This document shows, piece by piece, positions 57,602-64,000 of a DNA stretch of 64,000 bases. Every line of letters begins with the position of its first letter. The first letter of the stretch is position 1. This stretch comes from Pseudomonas azotoformans (lineage in GTDB: Bacteria > Pseudomonadota > Gammaproteobacteria > Pseudomonadales > Pseudomonadaceae): contig NZ_CP014546.1 in assembly GCF_001579805.1 (NCBI RefSeq), positions 1,488,001 to 1,552,000 on the forward strand, written 5' to 3'. The notes beneath the pieces are model-generated. The model was given only the letters and a program-made list of their open reading frames with translations. It was not told the origin of the DNA and searched no databases. A program made the translations under genes and the position numbers.

Positions 57602-57931
57602 ATGCAACGTATCAAGGGCTACCACGCCCATATCTACTTCGACGCCAGCACCATCGAACAGGCGCGCACCCTGTGCGAAGACGCCGCCAAACTCTTCCCG
57701 CTGCGCATGGGGCGTGTGCACGAACGACCGGTGGGCCCGCACCCGGATTGGAGTTGCCAACTGGCGTTCGATCCCGAATACATCGGCGTGGTGCTGCCAT
57801 GGTTGGTGATCCATCGCAACGGGCTGGTGGTGTTCCTGCACCCCGAGACCGGCGATGACTTGAAGGACCACACCGACTATGCGGTGTGGATGGGGGCGAT
57901 GCGGGAACTGAACTTGTCAGCCTTTTCCTGA
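57602..57931 (+). CDS. DOPA 4,5-dioxygenase-family protein
   Basis: 109 residues. Family features are YHAHIYFDA (about 6-14), RVHERPVGPHPDWSCQLAF and VIHRNGLVVFLHPETGDDL, with conserved His in HAH, H-P and HRN / HPE. Members of this family cleave catechols in plants and fungi; the bacterial role is mostly unknown. The ATG at 57602 gives normal length. It follows the LysR gene by 31 bases. Confidence 0.85.
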   Translation: MQRIKGYHAHIYFDASTIEQARTLCEDAAKLFPLRMGRVHERPVGPHPDWSCQLAFDPEYIGVVLPWLVIHRNGLVVFLHPETGDDLKDHTDYAVWMGAMRELNLSAFS

Positions 57932-57935
57932 ATAA

Positions 57936-57996
57936 AATCCCTAAATATGGGATTGATATTTATATATTGAGACTTGCGCCCGCGTAGGTTTATATT
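57936..57996 (+). promoter_or_regulatory. Promoter of the galactonate operon with upstream inverted repeat
   Basis: TTGAGA (57967-57972) and TATATT (57991-57996) with an 18-base spacer lie 31 bases before dgoK. Just upstream is AATCCC-7-GGGATT (57936-57954) in an AT-rich stretch, a plausible regulator site. Confidence 0.6.
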
Positions 57997-58027
57997 CGCT
58001 GCATCCGCTCAGAACTCAGGTGAAGCG

Positions 58028-58987
58028 ATGCAGGCGCAATTGATCGCGCTCGATTGGGGGACCAGCTCCCTTCGTGCTTACAAACTCGGCCCCGCAGGCA
58101 CCGTGCTGGAACAGCGCTCGCTGGCGTGGGGCATCATGCATTTGCCCGCCGAACCCCGGGACATTGCCGGTGTGCGTTGCAGCAACGGCTTCGAGTTGGC
58201 GTTTGATGCGGCCTGCGGGGATTGGCTCGACGCCGAACCGGGTTTGCCGGTGATTGCCTGTGGCATGGTCGGCAGCGCCCAAGGCTGGAGCGAAGCGGCC
58301 TATCGCAATACCCCGGTCGACGTCGCCAGCCTCGGCCAGGCGCTGCACCAGGTGCACAGCCTGCGCGGCGTGGACGTGCACATCGTGCCAGGCGTGATTG
58401 AGCAGGTCGGCTTGCCCAACGTAATGCGCGGCGAAGAAACCCAAGTGCTGGGCGTGCTGCAAGGGCTGGGCGCCGATGGGTTGATCGGCCTGCCGGGCAG
58501 CCATTCCAAGTGGGTCGAGGTGGTCGACGGCTGCATCACGCACTTCGATACCTTCATGACCGGCGAGCTGTTTGCAGTGTTGAGCAAACACAGCATCCTC
58601 GGGCGTACCCAGCAACCCAGCGAGCGATTCCAGGCCGAAGCCTTCGACCGAGGCGTGCACGTGGCGCTTTCCGAAGACGGCCAGCGCGGCGTGCTGTCCA
58701 CCTTGTTCAGTGCCCGCACCCTCGGGCTCACCGGCGAACTCGCGCCTGACCAGCAGCCCGATTACCTGTCCGGCTTGCTTATCGGCCATGAACTCGCCGG
58801 TCTGCCCGACAGCGCCAAACACAAGCCGATCATCCTGGTCGGCGCCGCGCCACTTTGCACCCGTTATCAACGCGCCCTCGCCCTTTGCGGCTTTGCCCAC
58901 GTCAGCCTGGCGCAGGAAGCCACCGAGCGCGGCCTGTGGCAACTGGCCGTGGCGGCCGGGCTCACTCAACCTGTATTGGAGGCCTGA
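58028..58987 (+). CDS. dgoK: 2-dehydro-3-deoxygalactonokinase
   Basis: 319 residues; phosphorylates 2-keto-3-deoxygalactonate. The N-terminal ATP-binding motif is ALDWGTSSLRAY (about 6-17); GLPGSHSKWVEV and FMTGELFAVLSKHS follow, as in DgoK. The frame opens at 57974, but ATG 58028 with AGGTGA upstream is the correct start. First gene of the dgo operon. Confidence 0.93.
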   Translation: MQAQLIALDWGTSSLRAYKLGPAGTVLEQRSLAWGIMHLPAEPRDIAGVRCSNGFELAFDAACGDWLDAEPGLPVIACGMVGSAQGWSEAAYRNTPVDVASLGQALHQVHSLRGVDVHIVPGVIEQVGLPNVMRGEETQVLGVLQGLGADGLIGLPGSHSKWVEVVDGCITHFDTFMTGELFAVLSKHSILGRTQQPSERFQAEAFDRGVHVALSEDGQRGVLSTLFSARTLGLTGELAPDQQPDYLSGLLIGHELAGLPDSAKHKPIILVGAAPLCTRYQRALALCGFAHVSLAQEATERGLWQLAVAAGLTQPVLEA

Positions 58988-58988
58988 C

Positions 58989-59609
58989 ATGCTCAAGCAA
59001 GCACTCGCGCAAAACGGTTTGATCGCCATCCTGCGCGGCATCCGCCCGGACGAAGCCCAGGCTGTCGGCCAGGTGCTGTACCAGGCGGGGTTTCGGGTGA
59101 TCGAAGTCCCGCTGAATTCGCCCGACCCTTACACCAGTATCCGCACCCTGCGCGACAGCTTGCCCGCCGATTGCCTGATCGGTGCCGGCACGGTGTTGAC
59201 GCCGGAGCAGGTCGAGCAGGTAAAGGCGGCCGGCGGCCAGGTGATCGTCATGCCCCACAGCGATGCCAAGGTGTTGCGTGCCGCCAAAGCTGCAGGCCTG
59301 TTTCTGTCGCCGGGCGTGGCCACGCCGACCGAAGCCTTCGCCGCACTGGCCGAAGGCGCCGACGTGTTGAAGCTGTTCCCCGCCGAGCAAATGGGCCCTT
59401 CGGTGATCAAGGCGTGGCTGGCGGTATTGCCGGCCGGCACCTTGCTGCTGCCGGTGGGCGGCATCACCCCGGACAACATGCAGGTATTTGTCGATGCCGG
59501 CGCCAAAGGCTTCGGGTTGGGTTCCGGGCTGTTCAAACCGGGTATGACTGTGGATCAGGTAGCGAGCCGCGCCCAGGCTTATGTCGCCGCCTGGAAAGCC
59601 CTCAGCTGA
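58989..59609 (+). CDS. dgoA: 2-dehydro-3-deoxy-6-phosphogalactonate aldolase
   Basis: 206 residues; splits KDPGal into pyruvate and glyceraldehyde-3-phosphate. KDPG-aldolase fold with LIAILRGIRPDEA (about 10, catalytic Glu region nearby), IEVPLNSPDP, GAGTVLTPEQV and the Schiff-base Lys in LKLFPAEQMGPSVIKA. Starts one base after the dgoK stop. Confidence 0.94.
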   Translation: MLKQALAQNGLIAILRGIRPDEAQAVGQVLYQAGFRVIEVPLNSPDPYTSIRTLRDSLPADCLIGAGTVLTPEQVEQVKAAGGQVIVMPHSDAKVLRAAKAAGLFLSPGVATPTEAFAALAEGADVLKLFPAEQMGPSVIKAWLAVLPAGTLLLPVGGITPDNMQVFVDAGAKGFGLGSGLFKPGMTVDQVASRAQAYVAAWKALS

Positions 59610-59656
59610 ATCAAGTTTCGCGCCTACCGGCGCCGCATCTATAAGAGAGATAACAG

Positions 59657-60805
59657 ATGAAAATCACGAAATTGACGACCTTTATCGTCCCGCCGCGCTG
59701 GTGCTTCCTCAAGGTCGAAACCGACCAGGGTGTGACCGGCTGGGGTGAGCCCGTGGTCGAGGGCCGCGCCCACACCGTGGCAGCGGCTGTCGAAGAACTG
59801 TCCGACTACCTGATCGGCAAAGACCCCCGCAATATCGAAGACATCTGGACCGTGCTCTATCGCGGCGGCTTCTACCGCGGCGGCGCGGTGCACATGAGCG
59901 CCCTCGCCGGCATCGACCAGGCGCTGTGGGACATCAAGGGCAAGGCCCTCGGTGTGTCGGTCAGCGATCTGCTCGGCGGCCAGGTGCGTGACAAGATCCG
60001 CGTGTACTCCTGGATCGGCGGCGATCGCCCGGCCGACACCGCCCGCGCTGCCAAAGAGGCGGTGGCCCGTGGTTTCACGGCGGTGAAGATGAACGGCACC
60101 GAAGAACTGCAGTTCGTCGACAGCTTCGAAAAAGTCGACCTGGCCCTGGCCAACGTCGCCGCCGTGCGTGACGCGGTGGGCCCCAACGTCGGCATCGGCG
60201 TCGACTTCCATGGCCGGGTGCACAAGCCCATGGCCAAGGTGCTGATGAAGGAACTCGACTCGTACAAGCTGATGTTCATCGAAGAACCGGTGCTCAGCGA
60301 AAACTACGAAGCACTGAAAGAGCTGGCGCCGCTGACCAGCACGCCGATTGCCCTGGGCGAGCGCCTGTTCTCGCGTTGGGATTTCAAGCGTGTGCTCAGC
60401 GAAGGCTATGTCGACATCATCCAGCCGGATGCGTCCCATGCCGGTGGCATCACCGAAACCCGCAAGATCGCCAACATGGCCGAAGCCTACGACGTGGCCC
60501 TGGCCCTGCACTGCCCGTTGGGCCCGATTGCCCTGGCGGCGTGCCTGCAATTGGACGCGGTCTGCTACAACGCGTTTATCCAGGAGCAAAGCCTGGGCAT
60601 TCACTACAACGAGAGCAATGACCTGCTCGACTACGTGCGCGATCCGGGCGTATTCGACTATGACCAGGGCTTTGTGAAGATCCCCAACGGGCCGGGCCTG
60701 GGCATCGAGATCAACGAGGAATACGTGATCGAACGCGCGGCCATCGGCCATCGCTGGCGTAACCCTATATGGCGCCACGCCGACGGCAGCTTCGCCGAGT
60801 GGTAA
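59657..60805 (+). CDS. dgoD: D-galactonate dehydratase
   Basis: 382-residue enolase-superfamily enzyme converting D-galactonate to 2-keto-3-deoxygalactonate. Metal ligands lie in [15 protein letters not shown] (about 180), [12 protein letters not shown] (about 208) and [12 protein letters not shown] (about 235); the general acid-base His is in [13 protein letters not shown] (about 285). AAGAGAGAT precedes the ATG. Second half of the complete pathway with dgoK and dgoA. Confidence 0.96.
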   Translation: MKITKLTTFIVPPRWCFLKVETDQGVTGWGEPVVEGRAHTVAAAVEELSDYLIGKDPRNIEDIWTVLYRGGFYRGGAVHMSALAGIDQALWDIKGKALGVSVSDLLGGQVRDKIRVYSWIGGDRPADTARAAKEAVARGFTAVKMNGTEELQFVDSFEKVDLALANVAAVRDAVGPNVGIGVDFHGRVHKPMAKVLMKELDSYKLMFIEEPVLSENYEALKELAPLTSTPIALGERLFSRWDFKRVLSEGYVDIIQPDASHAGGITETRKIANMAEAYDVALALHCPLGPIALAACLQLDAVCYNAFIQEQSLGIHYNESNDLLDYVRDPGVFDYDQGFVKIPNGPGLGIEINEEYVIERAAIGHRWRNPIWRHADGSFAEW

Positions 60806-60812
60806 GCACCCT

Positions 60813-60838
60813 GTAGGAGCCGGGCTGCCGGCTCCTGC
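60813..60838 (+). other. Hairpin between dgoD and the transporter gene
   Basis: AGGAGCCGG, four bases, CCGGCTCCT with no T run. Probably a transcript-stability element or a single REP unit inside the operon rather than a terminator. Confidence 0.5.
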
Positions 60839-60873
60839 AAGCCCTCAATAAACATAAGAAGAGGCAACCCCCC

Positions 60874-62193
60874 ATGCACCCTGAATCCTTCACCGGGCAG
60901 GCTTCTTTAGTCACGCCTACCCGAAAGCGCTTCTTCATCATGGTGCTGCTGTTTATCACCGTGGTCATCAACTACCTCGACCGCAGCAACCTGTCCATCG
61001 CCGCCCCGGCCCTGACCAGTGAGTTGGGGATCGACCCGGTGCACGTCGGGCTGATTTTCTCCGCGTTCGGCTGGACCTACGCCGCCATGCAGATCCCCGG
61101 CGGCTGGCTGGTGGACCGCGTGCCGCCGCGCATCCTCTACACGGCGGCCCTGCTGTTGTGGTCCATCGCCACGGTCATGCTCGGCTTCGCCGCCAGCTTT
61201 ATCGCGCTGTTCGTGTTGCGCATGGCGGTGGGCGCGTTGGAAGCGCCGGCCTACCCGATCAACAGCCGTGTGGTTACCACCTGGTTCCCCGAGCGTGAGC
61301 GCGCCACGGCGATTGGCGTTTATACCTCCGGGCAATTTGTCGGGCTGGCATTCCTCACGCCGGTACTGGCCTGGCTGCAACATGCCTTTGGCTGGCACAT
61401 GGTGTTTGTCGCGACCGGTGGCGTGGGCATTGTCTGGGCGGTGATCTGGTACGCGGTGTACCGCGAACCGAAGGATTTCAAAGGCGCGAATGCCGCTGAA
61501 ATCGACCTGATCCGTGAAGGTGGCGGCTTGGTGGATATGCAGGAAAAAGCCGCCAAGGCGCCGTTCAGTTGGGTCGACCTGGGCATCGTGTTGAGCAAGC
61601 GCAAACTCTGGGGGATCTACCTGGGGCAGTTCTGCCTCAACTCCACGCTGTGGTTCTTCCTGACCTGGTTCCCGACCTACCTGGTGAAATATCGCGGTAT
61701 GGACTTCATCAAGTCCGGCCTGCTGGCGTCATTGCCATTCCTGGCGGCGTTTGTCGGCGTACTGTGTTCGGGGATCTTTTCCGACTGGCTGATTCGTCGC
61801 GGCGCGTCGGTGGGGTTCGCGCGCAAGTTGCCGATCATCGGCGGGCTGCTGATCTCCACGGCGATCATCGGTGCCAACTATGTGGATTCGACGGCGTGGG
61901 TGATTGCGTTCCTGGCGGTGGCGTTCTTTGGTAATGGGTTGGCGTCGATTACCTGGTCGCTGGTGTCGACCCTGGCACCGGCCCGCCTGTTGGGGCTGAC
62001 CGGTGGGGTGTTCAACTTCATCGGCAACCTGTCGGCGATTGCCACGCCGATCGTGATTGGCTTTCTGGCCAGTGGCGATTCGTTTGCGCCAGCAATAACC
62101 TATATTGCGGTGCTGGCGTTGCTTGGGGCGCTCTCCTACATATTGTTGGTGGGCAAGGTCGAGCGGATCGAGTTAGATGAAAGCCCTAGTTGA
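60874..62193 (+). CDS. MFS transporter, probable D-galactonate permease
   Basis: 439 residues with about twelve membrane segments. The anion:cation symporter signature INYLDRSNLSIAAPAL (about 30-45) and GWTYAAMQIPGGWLVDRV (about 68-85) match the DgoT/GudP/ExuT group. Location after dgoKAD makes D-galactonate the likely substrate. Its end overlaps the convergent RcnB-like gene by eight bases. Confidence 0.88.
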   Translation: MHPESFTGQASLVTPTRKRFFIMVLLFITVVINYLDRSNLSIAAPALTSELGIDPVHVGLIFSAFGWTYAAMQIPGGWLVDRVPPRILYTAALLLWSIATVMLGFAASFIALFVLRMAVGALEAPAYPINSRVVTTWFPERERATAIGVYTSGQFVGLAFLTPVLAWLQHAFGWHMVFVATGGVGIVWAVIWYAVYREPKDFKGANAAEIDLIREGGGLVDMQEKAAKAPFSWVDLGIVLSKRKLWGIYLGQFCLNSTLWFFLTWFPTYLVKYRGMDFIKSGLLASLPFLAAFVGVLCSGIFSDWLIRRGASVGFARKLPIIGGLLISTAIIGANYVDSTAWVIAFLAVAFFGNGLASITWSLVSTLAPARLLGLTGGVFNFIGNLSAIATPIVIGFLASGDSFAPAITYIAVLALLGALSYILLVGKVERIELDESPS

Positions 62194-62626
62194 GCACACC
62201 GTCCAGAATCTCATAGACGATGCCCGTACCCACGGCGATCAACACCACATCCGGCCCCGAACGGCGCCATTCATAGCCGGGATACACCGGCAGGCGCGCC
62301 AGGGCCCGGTTATCGAGACGTTCGCCGTAATAGCCGCGCGGCAGCGGCTGGCCCCGCACCAGGCGTACATTCGGCGGTGGCGGTGCGCCACGGGCGAACT
62401 GGCCGTGGTTGTCGTGGATGATCTGGCGGACCGGGCCGAAGTCTTGGGGCGGGCCGCCGCGACGGTTGTCCTGCGGGCCGCGATGGTCGTCGCCGCGTTG
62501 TTCGTGCTGGCCCTGCGGGCCGCCACGGTCAGGGCCGCCTTGGTCATAAGGCGCAGCCTGCACCAGGGCGCTGGCGCCAAGCACCAGCACGCCAAGGCCG
62601 GCAATCACGGTTTTGGGCATTTTCAT
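62186..62626 (-). CDS. RcnB-family periplasmic protein
   Basis: 146 residues. A signal peptide (about 1-24, ending ALVQAAPYD) is followed by a Gly/Arg/Gln/His-rich low-complexity region (about 28-65) and a C-terminal RcnB domain with VRGQPLPRGYYGERL and a closing hydrophobic segment. ATG 62626 with AGGAA upstream is preferred over the longer frame to 62653. RcnB of E. coli takes part in nickel/cobalt homeostasis; a metal role here is not shown. Confidence 0.8.
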   Translation of the reverse strand: MKMPKTVIAGLGVLVLGASALVQAAPYDQGGPDRGGPQGQHEQRGDDHRGPQDNRRGGPPQDFGPVRQIIHDNHGQFARGAPPPPNVRLVRGQPLPRGYYGERLDNRALARLPVYPGYEWRRSGPDVVLIAVGTGIVYEILDGVLN

Positions 62627-62650
62627 CGGGTATTCCTCAGGGCACGCAAA

Positions 62651-62686
62651 CAAAAAAGGGATTTCGAACGAGGTTCGAAATCCCTT
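62651..62686 (-). terminator. Terminator of trpBA
   Basis: Perfect 14-base arms AAGGGATTTCGAAC / GTTCGAAATCCCTT (62656-62686). On the minus strand they are followed by six T. It lies 76 bases past the trpA stop. Confidence 0.85.
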
Positions 62687-62762
62687 GGTCTTGCTGTTTA
62701 GGCCGTGCCCGGGCGGGTTGATTCCTCTGTATCAGGAACTTTACCTACTGCTTACGGGGCCC

Positions 62763-63571
62763 TTACTTACGAGCGTTACGCACGCCTTCCGACAATGCCG
62801 CACACAGGCTCAGTACACCGTCGATGGCTTGCTGGTCATTCTTGGCGTTGGCGATGTGGTCGATCAGCGCCGAACCTACGACGACACCATCAGCCAAGCG
62901 GGCGATGGCCGCCGCTTGTTCCGGCGTGCGGATACCAAAACCGATGCTGATCGGCAGGTCGGTATGGCGACGCAGGCGGGTCACGGCTTCTTCGACGTGC
63001 TCCAGGGTCGCGGCGCCAGCACCGGTCACACCGGCCACCGACACGTAGTACACAAAGCCGGAGCTGCCATTCAGAACCGTCGGCAGGCGCACATCATCGG
63101 TGGTTGGCGTGGTCAGGCGGATGAAGTCGATACCCGCCGCTTGGGCCGGGTCACACAGTTCGCCGTTATGCTCGGGCGGCATGTCGACCACGATCAGGCC
63201 GTCCACGCCGGCTGCCTTGGCGTCGGCAATAAACTGCGGCACGCCGTATTTGTGGATCGGGTTGAAGTAGCCCATCAACACCAGCGGCGTGTCGTTGTTG
63301 TCCTGGCGGAACTCGCGGACCATCTGCAGGGTTTTCACCAGGTTCTGCTTGGCGTTCAACGCGCGGATGTTGGCCAGTTGAATGGCCGGGCCGTCGGCCA
63401 TCGGGTCGGTGAAGGGCATGCCCAACTCGATCACGTCGGCGCCGGCGGCTGGCAAGCCTTTGAGGATCGCCAGCGAGGTGTCGTAGCCAGGGTCGCCGGC
63501 CGTGACGAAGGTCACCAGGGCGGCGCGATTCTGTTCTTTGAGCTGGGCGAAGCGGGTTTGCAGGCGGCTCA

Positions 63572-63572
<1 letters not shown>
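62763..63572 (-). CDS. trpA: Tryptophan synthase alpha chain
   Basis: 269 residues; cleaves indole-3-glycerol phosphate to indole. TIM-barrel motifs [15 protein letters not shown] (about 20), [19 protein letters not shown] (about 47-65, catalytic Glu and Asp) and [26 protein letters not shown] (in part). The ATG at 63572 overlaps the trpB stop by one base, giving the TGATG coupling seen in trpBA; the longer frame to 63755 only runs into trpB. Confidence 0.98.

Positions 63573-64000
<428 letters not shown>

Overview
The window is the replication-origin region of a Pseudomonas chromosome, most likely of the P. fluorescens group. The order glmS-glmR-glmU-atpCDGAHFEBI-parB-parA-rsmG-mnmG-mnmE-yidC-yidD-rnpA-rpmH / dnaA-dnaN-recF-gyrB is the classic Pseudomonas origin layout. 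The right side (lptA-type acyltransferase, gmhB, glyS, glyQ, tag, lpxL, trkA, rsmB, fmt, def, tsaP, dprA, tsaC, qor, hemF, aroE, ..., betC, ..., trpAB) follows the PA0005-PA0036 order known from P. aeruginosa. Inverted pairs of GTGGGAGCGGGCTTGC repeats at 49.3 and 54.0 kb are typical of fluorescens-group REPINs. No rRNA, tRNA, prophage, IS element or CRISPR array was seen.

Layout: 1-4.57 kb is the right end of a Tn7-like transposon (tnsC cut by the window edge, tnsB, tnsA, three tandem TnsB-type end repeats), inserted at attTn7 just past the glmS stop codon. From 4.6 to 24.8 kb all genes are on the minus strand: amino-sugar synthesis (glmS, glmR, glmU), the F1Fo ATP synthase operon, the parAB/rsmG/mnmG group, then mnmE, yidC, yidD, rnpA and rpmH. 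oriC (24.8-25.4 kb) has an AT-rich stretch and several DnaA boxes; from here transcription switches to the plus strand with dnaA, dnaN, recF and gyrB. A second DnaA-box and AT-rich cluster lies between mnmG and mnmE (20.3-20.9 kb). Three parS-like sites for the local ParB lie within 3.2 kb in recF (two, inside codons) and after gyrB.

From 31.7 to 35.9 kb there is a response regulator divergent from a FecR-domain protein and a CHASE2 sensor kinase. 36.0-53.9 kb is housekeeping: phospholipid and LPS synthesis, glycyl-tRNA synthetase, DNA repair, K+ uptake regulation, translation start and maturation (fmt, def, rsmB, tsaC), competence (dprA), haem (hemF), shikimate (aroE) and a SulP transporter. 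54.0-57.9 kb is a choline-sulfate scavenging unit (choX-type binding protein, betC sulfatase, LysR regulator). 58.0-62.2 kb is a complete D-galactonate catabolic operon (dgoK, dgoA, dgoD, MFS transporter). The window ends with trpA and a 5'-truncated trpB.

The most notable sequence-level observation is that three otherwise well conserved genes (tnsB, mnmG, a small TPR gene) are each put out of frame by one extra base, and all three extra bases sit directly after a CCWGG motif followed by C's. This shared context points to a systematic sequencing or assembly error rather than three independent mutations. Other observations: a tsaP-locus gene without its LysM domain, a large excess of perfect DnaA boxes around the origin, and several candidate operators.
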